From Mucilaginibacter sp. OK098 (GTDB lineage Bacteria; Bacteroidota; Bacteroidia; Sphingobacteriales; Sphingobacteriaceae): 64,000 nt of DNA. Made by a program: the position numbers and the translations under genes. The notes beneath the pieces are model-generated. The model did no database searches. It saw only the letters and a program-made list of their open reading frames with translations, and was not told the DNA's origin. Where the stretch lies: NCBI RefSeq assembly GCF_900142915.1, contig NZ_FRCM01000004.1:422626-486625 (forward strand), given 5' to 3'. Positions 33,161 to 42,333 of the stretch are shown here, in pieces (position 1 is the first letter of the stretch; every line of letters starts with the position of its first letter).

Positions 33161-33284
33161 AGTTGAGTAATTATTGGTTGATTTTTGAATGATAAAAGCT
33201 GTTGTGGTTATTTTGTTGTGGCTGATTTTAATCTTATGTTACGAAATAGAGAAAGGCTGCGAACCAGGCTTTTGCGTTAAAACT

Positions 33285-33731
33285 TCACCCTAAAAAAATC
33301 TCCTCTCCTTTACCTGTGGTAATCAAGCTAAATAAACCTTGTTGGATAAGCTGGCTCCATGAATTTGAACAGCTATCGAAACACTCAATTTCGGGAATCA
33401 ATCCCTGGTGAGTAAAACGGAGCTGCGTTTTGTTGTCCATTTCAAAAATTTCAAAACTCATTTTTGTATCGGTCCATTCCTTTTTATCTTCAGCATAATT
33501 AATTTGGCTTTCAGTAACAAGCCATACTACTTTTCGATCAGGGATCATTTCAACTATTCGTTGCTTTGATAAATGAAATTCTTTATAACGATATGTGAAC
33601 TCATCGTTAAGCTTGACTGTACTGCCCTCAATTTCGCCCGACCACCAGGCCCGGGGATTATTAATTGCATTAAATACTTGTTCCGGAGTTTCCTCCACTT
33701 CAATCGTAGTTGTAAAATCTTGTTTATTCAT
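33285..33731 (-). CDS. SRPBCC (AHSA1-like) protein
   Basis: A 148-residue protein with the same fold as 31743-32282 and clear sequence kinship to it (FTTTIEVEETPEQVFNAINNPRAWWSGEIEGSTVKLNDEF, DRKVVWLVTES, TQLRFTHQGLIPEIECFDSCSNSW). The adjacent copies probably arose by duplication. It follows the ArsR gene by 18 bases. Confidence 0.88.
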   Translation of the reverse strand: MNKQDFTTTIEVEETPEQVFNAINNPRAWWSGEIEGSTVKLNDEFTYRYKEFHLSKQRIVEMIPDRKVVWLVTESQINYAEDKKEWTDTKMSFEIFEMDNKTQLRFTHQGLIPEIECFDSCSNSWSQLIQQGLFSLITTGKGEEIFLG

Positions 33732-33749
33732 AACCTTTTTGGCGATGCT

Positions 33750-34073
33750 TTAGTTGGGTAATTTGTTATTTAATAAGGTTTCTAACGCTTTCAGTTTCGA
33801 TGTCCAGAACTGGTCGAAGTATGAAAGCCAGGCCTGCAGCTCTTCAAAACCATCCTTTTTCAGTGTGCAGTACCGTTCCCGGCCCATGTCCTGAATGGAA
33901 ATAAACCCCGCAGTTTGCAGTATTTTAATGTGCTTGGATACCGCAGGGCGGCTCATATCGAAATGGTCTGCCAGGCTGTTGATGGTCAAACTATCCGCTG
34001 ATAGCAGTATCAGCATTTTCCGCCTGCTGGGGTCTCCGATCACCTGGAAGGTATCAAGTTTTGGTATGGCCAT
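33750..34073 (-). CDS. ArsR family repressor
   Basis: A 107-residue winged helix-turn-helix protein of the ArsR/SmtB type: FQVIGDPSRRKMLILLSADSLTINSLADHFDMSRPAVSKHIKILQTAGFI. It lacks the cysteine/histidine metal sites of ArsR and SmtB, like the group that accompanies AHSA1 proteins, where the ligand may be organic. It overlaps the upstream SRPBCC gene by 20 bases and probably controls the whole operon through the inverted repeat at 34521. Confidence 0.9.
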   Translation of the reverse strand: MAIPKLDTFQVIGDPSRRKMLILLSADSLTINSLADHFDMSRPAVSKHIKILQTAGFISIQDMGRERYCTLKKDGFEELQAWLSYFDQFWTSKLKALETLLNNKLPN

Positions 34074-34506
34074 GTGGTGCAGTGTTTAAAAGTTTGTCGA
34101 TATTTTGGAGTTTCTCCACCCAGCCATGCAGCAAGCCGTTGTAAAAATCCAGGTTTTCTTTTTTCGCGAAACCGCTGTGCTCTAAGAAAACCTCCGTGCC
34201 TTTGTCTTTGGGCTCCAGTTTCCATATCACAACTGAATCAAGTGTGATCTTGCCCTCGCCAGGGCCGCTCTTCCATGAATAGGAAAGCCTTTTAAAGGGG
34301 ACGATCGCTAGTACCTTGCAGTAGAAGATGCCATCGAAATTCAGGTTAGGTATCGGGCCTGTCCTGAATTGAAAGTCAAAGCCTACAATAGGCTGAAAAT
34401 CGTTTTTCATGAGCCATTGCGCCATCAGTTCAGATTTTGTCAGGTATTCCCAAACTGTCTCCGGCGGATGTGGGAAGAAAAATTGGTGTTTAATAATTTT
34501 TGCCAT
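34054..34506 (-). CDS. SRPBCC (AHSA1-like) protein, first gene of the operon
   Basis: A 150-residue START-fold protein (FFFPHPPETVWEYLTKSELMAQWLMKNDF, KRLSYSWKSGPGEGKITLDSVVIWKLEP, LEHSGFAKKENLDFYNGLLHGWVEKLQNIDKLL). The SELMAQWLM region and the final helix are those of the SRPBCC type usually encoded next to an ArsR repressor. Its 3' end overlaps the repressor gene by 20 bases. Confidence 0.9.
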   Translation of the reverse strand: MAKIIKHQFFFPHPPETVWEYLTKSELMAQWLMKNDFQPIVGFDFQFRTGPIPNLNFDGIFYCKVLAIVPFKRLSYSWKSGPGEGKITLDSVVIWKLEPKDKGTEVFLEHSGFAKKENLDFYNGLLHGWVEKLQNIDKLLNTAPHGHTKT

Positions 34507-34520
34507 AATAGGTAACCTTT

Positions 34521-34546
34521 AAGTTACTCAAATGTATAAGTAACTT
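34521..34546 (-). promoter_or_regulatory. Candidate ArsR operator
   Basis: AAGTTACT (34521-34528) and AGTAACTT (34539-34546) form an inverted repeat 15 bases upstream of the first ATG, with further half-sites GGTAACC (34511) and GAGTTAC (34549). Position and symmetry suit a dimeric ArsR-type repressor. The remaining DNA to 34832 shows no other gene. Confidence 0.55.
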
Positions 34547-34832
34547 CTGAGTTACGCAAATTTTTTTTAATAAATTTTAAAACAAGCGCTAATTGTCCGT
34601 CTTAGTAGTCACCTTTCTCCATTTTTCAACCGCACAATAAAGATTTTTTGGTAGCTTTAAATAACGATGAAAGCGTAACAGGTTCCTTCAAGAACTGGCC
34701 TATTACACCAGGCGAGGGGTTTTTATCGCTGTGCATATAATTATCGCACGAAACCGAAGACATTCGAACACTATAGTACGGACAACAAAACCAAAAACAA
34801 TTCAACAACGCATATCCTCAAATAACACATAG

Positions 34833-35396
34833 ATGACTGCAGATCAATTTAAAATAACCATCCATATGGTTTCAAGTCTTGATGGCTATATTGCCAAAAA
34901 AGACAATAGCGTTTCGTGGTTCGAGACAGCTGACAACTACGAGAAAGGAGTTACTGTTACCGGGCAAGATGTGGAGGAATTTCTTAAAACAATAGACTGC
35001 TACGTAATGGGTTCCCGGACCTATGAACACGCTTTGGAACTTTCAAAATCTTATGGCTGGGCCTATGGAGATGTGCCGACCATTGTGTTAACTCACAGAA
35101 AACTGCCGGTTGACAGGCAGAACATTGAAACTTACTCGGGCGACCTGAACAAATTAGTCAATGAACGACTAAAACCAAATTACAAAAATGTTTGGCTTGT
35201 AGGCGGTGCTAAGCTTGCTAAAGACTTCATTCGTTTAAACTTAGCGGATGAAATAAGACAGTCAATTCTGCCTGTTATTTTAGGTGATGGAATGCCGTTT
35301 TTTGATCAGATTGGACAGGAACAAGCATTACACTTAAAAGATGTTAAAGCCTACAAAAGCGGAATGGTTGAGCTGGTTTACGAGATAAGAAAATAA
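34833..35396 (+). CDS. Dihydrofolate reductase-like (RibD_C) protein
   Basis: A 187-residue protein of the DHFR-like RibD C-terminal family: HMVSSLDGYIAKKDNS, CYVMGSRTYEHAL, VWLVGGAKLAKDFIRLNLADEIRQSILPVILGDGMPFF. These bind NADPH and are not the essential folate enzyme. Transcribed divergently from the ArsR operon, with about 300 bp of shared upstream DNA. A distant relative sits at 22612-23181. Confidence 0.9.
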   Translation: MTADQFKITIHMVSSLDGYIAKKDNSVSWFETADNYEKGVTVTGQDVEEFLKTIDCYVMGSRTYEHALELSKSYGWAYGDVPTIVLTHRKLPVDRQNIETYSGDLNKLVNERLKPNYKNVWLVGGAKLAKDFIRLNLADEIRQSILPVILGDGMPFFDQIGQEQALHLKDVKAYKSGMVELVYEIRK

Positions 35397-35450
35397 TAGG
35401 ATGTTCTGCCAGGGTTTCAATAGAAAATTAGCAGAGTGAGAAACCACAAA

Positions 35451-35472
35451 AGCCTGATATTTCTATCAGGCT
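35451..35472 (+). terminator. Terminator after the DHFR-like gene
   Basis: AGCCTGATA and TATCAGGCT form a perfect nine-base stem with a four-base loop, 55 bases after the stop, before the convergent minus-strand gene. Confidence 0.75.
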
Positions 35473-35511
35473 CTACTATTGTTTTAATTGAAAAAAGGAC
35501 TTCCCTCCATC

Positions 35512-35982
35512 CTATTTTTGAGCACGATTAGTGCTGAACGAATCCCGGAACATTTTCCAACCATTCTTTGTCTTCTTCCAAAGCACTAAAAATTTGCCAT
35601 CGTCAAATAACTTTCCATTGGCGTCAAATGATTGCCAGAGACCTTCTTCGGTAACGTACTCAAGGCCGTCTCCGTAAATATTTAGGGTAATGAATTTACC
35701 TCCCCTAAGGCCGTAATTTTCGTATCCATCCTTAAAGAACTTTGCCATTGCAGTACGCCCGCATAGAATAGGCGAATTAGGCGGCAACAAGCAGGCATCT
35801 TCTGCGTAATGATTAAGAATAGAGCCGTCGTTTTTTGCAATTGCGGTAAAATAAGTAGCATTACTTGCGGCAATAGCCTTTTTAGCTTCATTTAAAGCAT
35901 TTGTATGATTCGATTGTGCATTGGCAATAAAATGCGCGAATGCCAGGAAGAAAATTAGCAGGCTTTTTTTGTAACTTTTCAT
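35512..35982 (-). CDS. Exported NTF2-like (DUF4440/YybH type) protein
   Basis: A 156-residue protein with a signal peptide (cleavage near ANAQS) and an NTF2-like fold of the DUF4440 group (AIAASNATYFTAIAKNDGSILNHYAEDACLLPPNSPILCGRTAMAKFF; the ending VLWKKTKNGWKMFRDSFS is typical). Members may bind or hydrolyse small molecules; no catalytic residues can be assigned with confidence. Monocistronic, facing the AraC gene at 36111. Confidence 0.85.
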   Translation of the reverse strand: MKSYKKSLLIFFLAFAHFIANAQSNHTNALNEAKKAIAASNATYFTAIAKNDGSILNHYAEDACLLPPNSPILCGRTAMAKFFKDGYENYGLRGGKFITLNIYGDGLEYVTEEGLWQSFDANGKLFDDGKFLVLWKKTKNGWKMFRDSFSTNRAQK

Positions 35983-36110
35983 TTTAATAAATTTTTAGTT
36001 TGATATTCATCAAAGGTAAAATCCATTAAACAGAGAAAATTGTATAAAAACGAACAAGAATTGTATGGCAACGTTGCTTAATAATTATCACAACATCATT
36101 ATATTTGAGT

Positions 36111-36887
36111 ATGAGAGACCGGGTGTTTTTTCCATCTGATATTTTAAAACCCTATATAAAGAATTACTGGACTTGCTGGCACCCTGCAGACGTTATGGAA
36201 GTTATGTATCCGAGCGGATCTGTAGAACTTTGTATTGACATCTCCGGTAGCGACACTGTCAGGCACCGGGGAGATCAGTCGATGAAAGTGCCCAGCTTAG
36301 AGGTGTTAGGGCATTGGACTATCCCAACCAGGGCCGCCATTGCAAAAGGCAATACTTGTTTAATAACACGGTTCCATCCATACGCCAATTCGCTTTTTTT
36401 TCCCAATCCGGCATCGGACTTTACCAATGAGTCGATTGATCTTTGCGATATTTTCCGCAGAGAGTCTGCTGATTTTTATGATCGTTTAATGGAACAACCT
36501 TCCATTGAGCAGAAAATAGAAGTTCTTGAAGCGTTTTTAATTCAGCGGTTAACCAGGAATAAAAAAAGCAATCACCAATTGAAATTAGTTGAGTATTTGT
36601 GTGATCATGTTTATAAAGAAGATAAACCCTTCAACATACAAAATCTATCAACACACTCCGGCTTTTCTGAACGTTATATTCAAAAGCTTTTTATTGATTG
36701 GGTTGGCATAACGCCCCAAAAGTTTTTTTCTGTTCAGCGGTTTAACAAAAGCCTTGAGCTAATAAGGTCATCCACCGCACCGCTTACTTCTATAGCTTTT
36801 GAATGCGGTTATTATGACCAGGCACACTTTATTAAGGAATTTAAATCGTATACCGGGTTAACGCCTAATCAAGTGAAAGGGCTTTAG
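36111..36887 (+). CDS. AraC family transcriptional regulator
   Basis: A 258-residue protein from the ATG at 36111; the frame extends two codons to a TTG. The N-terminal ~150 residues form a sensor domain of the DUF6597 type (DILKPYIKNYWTCWHP at the start). The C-terminal ~100 are the AraC double helix-turn-helix (NIQNLSTHSGFSERYIQKLFIDWVGITPQKFF, then IAFECGYYDQAHFIKEFKSYTGLTPNQ). It binds as one-component activator or repressor; target unknown. It is divergent from the NTF2-like gene at 35982, which it may regulate. Confidence 0.9.
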   Translation: MRDRVFFPSDILKPYIKNYWTCWHPADVMEVMYPSGSVELCIDISGSDTVRHRGDQSMKVPSLEVLGHWTIPTRAAIAKGNTCLITRFHPYANSLFFPNPASDFTNESIDLCDIFRRESADFYDRLMEQPSIEQKIEVLEAFLIQRLTRNKKSNHQLKLVEYLCDHVYKEDKPFNIQNLSTHSGFSERYIQKLFIDWVGITPQKFFSVQRFNKSLELIRSSTAPLTSIAFECGYYDQAHFIKEFKSYTGLTPNQVKGL

Positions 36888-36994
36888 GATGCTATAGTTG
36901 ATTCCAATTTGACCTGACGAAGGAGGATATACAATGTTTAGATTTGTGGACATGCGTTAAAATATGTTACTTTTAGCGTACGCTTACAATCGTT

Positions 36995-37615
36995 ATGAAG
37001 ACCTTACTTATTATAGCCGTAGTTATTGTTATTGGATTGATTCTTAAAGCCTGTGTATCGGGGGATCAACTTGCAAAAGATCCTTCCCGCCCATCAGAAG
37101 ATAAGAAGCCTACAGTCGAAAAAGAAAATGACAAAATTATTTTAGTGGATAATGCAAATCATGAAGACATAAAAAACGCATTAATTGCATTCTGTAATAT
37201 GTATAATAAGGATGATTTTGCTGCTTTGCCGAGGCTCTGGCAACTGTCCTCAACTTCATTTGCTGTTACTTTTCCTTATGATGCTGACTTTGCTACCTAT
37301 TGCTTTGCGGTCAATTATCTTAAGTATCCGAGTGATATCAAATGGCATGCACAAGTGCGCGCATGGGCCACTACTAAAGCTGGCGATGACTGGATACCAA
37401 AGGAAAGTATTAACGAGAAAGTGATGCTCTTTCTGGCTGAAGATGATAAAGAGTACGATAATGTATTTGTTACCACTAAAGATAACGTAGGCTATAAGCT
37501 TGACTTTTCAAAAAATAAGGCAAAGCCACCTTTAAGCAGCCCTAAGGAAACATACGAAGAACCATTATTAGAACCAAACTCTTTAAAGGATCAAAAGCAC
37601 GAAGACTTTAAGTAG
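36995..37615 (+). CDS. Putative lipoprotein of unknown function
   Basis: A 206-residue protein. The N-terminus (MKTLLIIAVVIVIGLILKAC) is a lipoprotein-like signal with Cys at 20, although the lipobox (LKAC) is imperfect, so a membrane anchor is the alternative. A Lys/Glu-rich linker and a mixed alpha/beta domain follow (ALIAFCNMYNKDDFAALPRLWQLSSTSFAVTFPYDADFATYCFAVNYLKYP) that I do not recognise. An acidic/Pro-rich tail closes it. Single gene, followed by a hairpin and the fossil block shared with 7574. Confidence 0.7.
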   Translation: MKTLLIIAVVIVIGLILKACVSGDQLAKDPSRPSEDKKPTVEKENDKIILVDNANHEDIKNALIAFCNMYNKDDFAALPRLWQLSSTSFAVTFPYDADFATYCFAVNYLKYPSDIKWHAQVRAWATTKAGDDWIPKESINEKVMLFLAEDDKEYDNVFVTTKDNVGYKLDFSKNKAKPPLSSPKETYEEPLLEPNSLKDQKHEDFK

Positions 37616-37639
37616 ATTCTGTCCAAATCCGCTATTAAA

Positions 37640-37689
37640 CGCAAATTAGATATGAAATGGTTAGAGATTTGTGGAGCCTCCATCACAAA
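37640..37689 (+). repeat. Block shared with 7574-7625
   Basis: cgcaaattagatatgaaatgg, ttagagatttgtgg, and ccatcacaaa occur in the same order at 7574. Translation RKLDMKWLEICGASITKAW suggests relict coding. It directly precedes a hairpin, as the other copy does. Confidence 0.5.
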
Positions 37690-37715
37690 GGCCTGGTAAA
37701 AATATCCGGCCTTTG
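37686..37715 (+). terminator. Hairpin between convergent genes
   Basis: CAAAGGCC and GGCCTTTG pair around a 14-base loop; the stem can end transcripts from either side. Confidence 0.65.
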
Positions 37716-37757
37716 TATATTAGAGTCTTTTTACTCTAATATATGCTCCCTCCCACA

Positions 37758-38990
37758 TCAAAAATTCGGATCAAAATTAAAATAGATCGGGTTTGACAAT
37801 CCTACCATATTACCGCTCAGCGCCATTGATCCGGGAACCTGCGGATAGGCTGTGGGCGGCCCCTCAACCACAACACGGTAATAGGTACGACCAAGTGTTG
37901 CCGGTGTATCGGTGAACTCTACCACAGGCGTTTTGCCTGTAGCTTTGTAGGTGCCGAACGGGTCGCCGTTTTTTACCACACTAACTTTATAGGTGCTGTC
38001 CGGAGAAGTATTTCCTGTAAGCTGAACCCGGAATTTGACAGGCTTCCCCGTTGCTTTGGCATCGTCGCCCATCATCATATCCATTTTGCCGTCCTGGTCA
38101 AGGTCAGCGTAAAATTCAACGCGGGGTGCGTATGGATTTGCGCTGACTGAAACACGGCCGTTAGTAAGGGCGTCTATAACTGCCTGCGTTGTCCGTGCTT
38201 TAGCAAACACCCAGGTTGTTGGGGTTCCTACATAGTTGGCCTTTGCCTGGTAGCTGTTCTTCGTTGCCTTATCGGGTGAATCAGGAGTGCCGTGATGCGA
38301 GTCGCTCCCACCCCTGCCGGTAAGTTTGCGGCCTGATGAAAGCATATCGTCCCAGATCATGATCGCATTGGCATTTTTGGACCAGATAGCAGAATTCCAT
38401 ACTTCGATAGATTCGACCATGTCATAAGAAAATCCGAAATGATCTTTTCCGCTTGGGTGATTGGCCGACAGGTGAATTCCGAGTTCCTTTTTCACAGCCC
38501 CAACCACCACATCGCGCTGATCGCGGACATCATATAGCCGCTGGTGATCATATGGTTTGGCCGAGAACGCATTGCCGTGGCCACGGGTGGTTGTCCATTC
38601 TGCGCTATACAGCAGTAATACGGAGTCTGACTTAAACTCGGGATCTGCCCAGGTGTTATGCGCAACATCGCCATTTACATGATTGTCATGGTCGGTAATG
38701 CCGATGTAGTCCATGCCGACAGACTTACAAAAGGCGATGATTTTTGCAACGGAGTTATTCGAGGCATCCTTACTATGAATGGAATGCACATGAAGATCAC
38801 CCTTTAGCCACATGCCATCTGTAAGGCTTGCGATAGGAGGCAATGGACCAACTTCCACAGGCGCCCAGGGATTGACATGGCCCGACTGGGCCAGTGCAGA
38901 ACTGTTAGTGCAACAGGCCATAATCGCCAGTAATCCGGTATATACAATACCCTTGAACGGGGCTATTTTCCTGGTATTTTTTAATATCAT
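37758..38990 (-). CDS. Exported PHP-domain metallohydrolase (CehA/McbA-like)
   Basis: A 410-residue protein from the ATG at 38990 (MILKNTRKIAPFKGIVYTGLLAIMACCTN, a signal sequence); the frame extends 64 codons further without coding character. The PHP phosphoesterase fold is complete: GDLHVHSIHS (first His pair), GITDHDNH, SAEWTT, SANHPSG, and SDSHHG near residue 230. It closes with a beta-sandwich (VKFRVQLTGNTSPDSTYKVSVVKNG). PHP proteins use up to three metals to cleave phosphoesters; the CehA/McbA type also hydrolyses carbamate-type compounds in some members. Likely exported. Confidence 0.85.
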   Translation of the reverse strand: MILKNTRKIAPFKGIVYTGLLAIMACCTNSSALAQSGHVNPWAPVEVGPLPPIASLTDGMWLKGDLHVHSIHSKDASNNSVAKIIAFCKSVGMDYIGITDHDNHVNGDVAHNTWADPEFKSDSVLLLYSAEWTTTRGHGNAFSAKPYDHQRLYDVRDQRDVVVGAVKKELGIHLSANHPSGKDHFGFSYDMVESIEVWNSAIWSKNANAIMIWDDMLSSGRKLTGRGGSDSHHGTPDSPDKATKNSYQAKANYVGTPTTWVFAKARTTQAVIDALTNGRVSVSANPYAPRVEFYADLDQDGKMDMMMGDDAKATGKPVKFRVQLTGNTSPDSTYKVSVVKNGDPFGTYKATGKTPVVEFTDTPATLGRTYYRVVVEGPPTAYPQVPGSMALSGNMVGLSNPIYFNFDPNF

Positions 38991-39167
38991 ATTCTTTAAA
39001 AGTTCGTGTGAAACCATTGGCCCGAAATTATACCCGGCAAATAACATATCCCTATCCATTGGTATTAAAAAATTGTTAACACCGGTAAAATGAGGTAAAA
39101 ACAGTGTTACAATGACAGCTGTAACCGGCTTATAAACTATATGAACCAGGAATGAGATGATGTTAAC

Positions 39168-39199
39168 AAAAAGCACCTGCAATGTCTACAGGTGCTTTT
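39168..39199 (-). terminator. Terminator of the cytochrome-like lipoprotein gene
   Basis: AAAAAGCACCTG and CAGGTGCTTTT pair perfectly around a nine-base loop, 28 bases beyond the stop at 39227. Confidence 0.85.
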
Positions 39200-39226
39200 A
39201 TTCAAACTTAAATCTAAACTAACAAT

Positions 39227-41020
39227 CTATTTCCCTTTTTTCTTCTTCTCCATATCATCATGAACCGTAATCAACGGAATTATTTTCCCATAAATATGGC
39301 TTATGCTATCCGGATTCAGGGCAGGGACTGATGATGAGTGGCAGGTAAAACACGAGAATTTGGGTTGCTGGAAATAGGTTTCCATGGTACTGTTAGCCAG
39401 CACGCTTGTGCCTATTGATACACCCGGGGCCGTGCCGTTGAGCCCGTACACGCCACCTGTTGGTGCTGCGCCCCCGCTTGTCCATGTTGCGCCTATTAAA
39501 AGGTAATTGCCGCGCACATCTTTATCGCCCAGCAATGAGCGGATGTTATTGTTGATGGAGATGATCTCGCTGTTTGAAGCTGCCGAGCTTTGATCCTCCT
39601 GGTTGGTAACAGAATCTTTGGCGCTGCCCCATGGCAATGCGCTAAGGGTATTGCTCGGCGTAATGGTAAAGCCGGAATCGGCGGTAATGGTATCGGTTGA
39701 ATTAAAGTTTTTGTCAACATTCGTCATATGCGAAACATTGAAAGATTTATCCGAAGCATCTTTACTGAACAGCCAGCCGGTACCGGTATCCTGCGGTACT
39801 ACTTTTACCTTTTTATTGCTATCCAGGTACTGGTATTCGGCATTAGGCGTATTGCTCTGGTGCTCAAAAGTAGACCAGATCATTTCCGGGTGCCCGGCAA
39901 CGCTGCCGACAATATGCATTCCTACCAATGCCATTTTCACTGTTTTTTCGCCATTGGGAATCCATTGTTGTGGGTTTGATGTATTGTATGTTGGGATTGT
40001 AGCCATAACGGTTACATAATCGCTTGCGTTTGAAAGGGAGCTGGCCTCAACCCATGAAGTTTTAAGCTCCATAGCCAAAGCATTTGAATCAGGCAGGGTA
40101 ACATTATTGGCTTTGGCGTAAGTGATGATACTATCTAAAGCGCCCTGTGTGGTTGGGAAGGTGTTAGCGGTTAATTTGCCGTTTGTTGCACCGGTTAAAA
40201 ACCAGGCATATACATCATTCACCATCGTTAAATAGTACACTAATGATCCATTTTGCGCCATCAAAACATCACCGGTTGCCTGCCCTGCCTCGGTTTGCAC
40301 CTGGTTACCTGCGGCATCCAAAAATACCGATCTGCCACCTGCTGTAAACCGCTCCACTATATTTTTCTGGTTGAGCTTATGACGGATAATTGCCTGCGGG
40401 TGCTGAATAACTTTCCCGGCTTTGTCCATAAATACAAAAGCGCCTTTACTGTCAAGGCTTACATGATCCACCTCAACCTGGGCTCCAGCAGCGCTTTTTA
40501 CCAGCGCTTTAGCTTTCGGGGCTGATTCTGCTGTTTCAACTTCCAGCATTCTTCCCTTTGTATCAATAATAACAGGGAGCCTGTTCGGGCCGTTTTTGGT
40601 AACATGGCTGGCCATTCTTAATGGGGTATTAGCAGTATGAGGTTGTAATTTGCGGTTACCGGTTGAATCTGCCGGTAAAACATCATAAAATAAAGGCGAC
40701 TCTAATACCGTATTTTCACTTCCGTATTGTTTGGCATTTGGGGAAGTAAGCCATAAAAACATATTTTCAGACCATTGGTAAAATTCGCAGTTGTTTTGAT
40801 GCAAAAAGGCAACACTGTTAGCCGGCAATACCAATCCGTTAGGCTCGGCCTTGCCGCTGGCAAACCAAGAGTTAAACATAGCAGGTGTAACCGTACAAGA
40901 AGGATAAACATCCTGTGGGAGTTTAATTTTATCAACAGCAGGGGTTGTTTTAGTGTTACAGCAGCACCATAGTGCACAGCCGGAAATAATCCCTGCAATG
41001 ATTTTGAATGAATGTTTCAT
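39227..41020 (-). CDS. Lipoprotein with C-terminal haem c motif
   Basis: A 597-residue protein. The lipoprotein signal ends in a Cys cluster (ALWCCCN). The long middle part shows repeated beta-type elements (GAFVFMDKAGKVIQHPQAI, RSVFLDAAGNQVQTE). Near the end a single haem c motif CFTCH occurs in KFSCFTCHSSSVPAL. The family is not one I can name, but a haem-containing surface lipoprotein with this layout would act in electron transfer or binding at the outer membrane. It is monocistronic and preceded by an AT-rich gap. Confidence 0.75.
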   Translation of the reverse strand: MKHSFKIIAGIISGCALWCCCNTKTTPAVDKIKLPQDVYPSCTVTPAMFNSWFASGKAEPNGLVLPANSVAFLHQNNCEFYQWSENMFLWLTSPNAKQYGSENTVLESPLFYDVLPADSTGNRKLQPHTANTPLRMASHVTKNGPNRLPVIIDTKGRMLEVETAESAPKAKALVKSAAGAQVEVDHVSLDSKGAFVFMDKAGKVIQHPQAIIRHKLNQKNIVERFTAGGRSVFLDAAGNQVQTEAGQATGDVLMAQNGSLVYYLTMVNDVYAWFLTGATNGKLTANTFPTTQGALDSIITYAKANNVTLPDSNALAMELKTSWVEASSLSNASDYVTVMATIPTYNTSNPQQWIPNGEKTVKMALVGMHIVGSVAGHPEMIWSTFEHQSNTPNAEYQYLDSNKKVKVVPQDTGTGWLFSKDASDKSFNVSHMTNVDKNFNSTDTITADSGFTITPSNTLSALPWGSAKDSVTNQEDQSSAASNSEIISINNNIRSLLGDKDVRGNYLLIGATWTSGGAAPTGGVYGLNGTAPGVSIGTSVLANSTMETYFQQPKFSCFTCHSSSVPALNPDSISHIYGKIIPLITVHDDMEKKKKGK

Positions 41021-41185
41021 AATAATTGTGATTGAAAGGTTTAAATATTGATAAAAGTGTTCAGGTTATCAACACAATGCTTAATAAGCAATATGTTAAT
41101 TTATAGATAAATATAAAAACAATTATTGATAATTTACAAATAGAATATTATTAAATATTGGGGATAAATTATTAACTGTAACAAG

Positions 41186-41223
41186 AAAAAAAGCTATAAA
41201 ACCTGGGGCCTTATAGCTTTTTT
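41186..41223 (-). terminator. Terminator of the PhyH gene
   Basis: AAAAAAAGCTATAA and TTATAGCTTTTTTT pair perfectly around a ten-base loop, 37 bases beyond the stop of the minus-strand PhyH gene. Confidence 0.85.
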
Positions 41224-41259
41224 CACTCCAATTTGTTCACTTAAATCAGCAAACCCGGC

Positions 41260-42207
41260 CTACCACTTCTTCAGGCCCAGCAGCCTTTCTCCTAATTCGG
41301 AAAGTTCAGCCACAGGGTTTTGCTTTTCGCGCTTTTGTGGATCACCCGGAAATGCATAGCCTTCCATGGCATCGCGGTTTTGCCAGCTGTTAATTCGCCA
41401 TTTCCGTAACTCTTCATTATCTTCCTGGGCAGGCATCATGGCAATATATTGTGCTATGCGCACTTTATCACCACTTGTATTTGGCCTTATGCCGTGAGGC
41501 TGCAGGCTGTTAAATATTAAAAGATCGCCTGCTTCCAACTTAACCTTTACTATCTCAAATCCTGTTGGGTCGGGTTTATAATGATCCCGATCATCCGGCT
41601 GGGTTAGCTTCCAGGTGTCATAAGTACGGTATAATTCGGGGATACACTGAAAGCCGCCCATGCTTTCATCCATCTGATCGGCCAGGGCCAAAACACCCTG
41701 CACATTTTGAGGTTTGGTTTCAGGGTCATAATCCCAATGTATAAACCCTTTGTAATCAAAGCCGGGGCGCAGCGGGAAGTTCAAGTTCGCCCGGTCAATA
41801 GTCACCCAAAGCTTTTCGGTTCCCCAAACGTCAGCAAAAGCGGCATGAACTTTTGGATATTGCCTATTGTCCCACATATACTGGTGGTTATAGATCTCAA
41901 CCATACCCGTATTGTTAAGCTCTTTCATTTGCATTTGGGCATTAGGCTTTTTGTACCAGCTTTCTATATCATCAGGGTTTTTATCTTCATATTGCCACAG
42001 GTAGTCGGCCATTTTTTTAACCTGTTCTTTTGGTACGGCATTTTTTATGATCACATAGCCATTGGTTATCCAAAAGTTCCAGTCATCTTCACTAAGTAAA
42101 CGAAGCGGCTCGCCATTGCTGCGGTCGTTTAGTTTTATCTGGCTTGATTTTGCAGTTGAAGGGTTTCCGGGGATCTCCTTGTGGGCATTCATTGTTTCTG
42201 CTTGCAT
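41260..42207 (-). CDS. Phytanoyl-CoA dioxygenase (PhyH) family oxygenase
   Basis: A 315-residue protein, start taken at the ATG at 42207; two other ATG codons nearby are possible. It is an Fe(II)/2-oxoglutarate-dependent oxygenase of the PhyH type. The metal pair is in GFIHWDYD (His-x-Asp) and the distal His in QPHGIRPN; the 2-oxoglutarate Arg follows nearby. WFLITNGYVIIKNAV-like opening (here WITNGYVIIKNAVP) is typical. Hydroxylation substrate unknown. It is transcribed divergently from the AraC regulator at 42334, a pairing repeated at 63 kb. Confidence 0.85.
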   Translation of the reverse strand: MQAETMNAHKEIPGNPSTAKSSQIKLNDRSNGEPLRLLSEDDWNFWITNGYVIIKNAVPKEQVKKMADYLWQYEDKNPDDIESWYKKPNAQMQMKELNNTGMVEIYNHQYMWDNRQYPKVHAAFADVWGTEKLWVTIDRANLNFPLRPGFDYKGFIHWDYDPETKPQNVQGVLALADQMDESMGGFQCIPELYRTYDTWKLTQPDDRDHYKPDPTGFEIVKVKLEAGDLLIFNSLQPHGIRPNTSGDKVRIAQYIAMMPAQEDNEELRKWRINSWQNRDAMEGYAFPGDPQKREKQNPVAELSELGERLLGLKKW

Positions 42208-42333
42208 AATTAAATTGGTTTGATGAATCAAAAGTAGCCTGTATATAATGGCTCATTATTCTATATGTTAACCAAAATTTGCTCTGTATTGACATTTTAC
42301 TTAAATTAGATATCACTAACAGAGCAATTGCGT

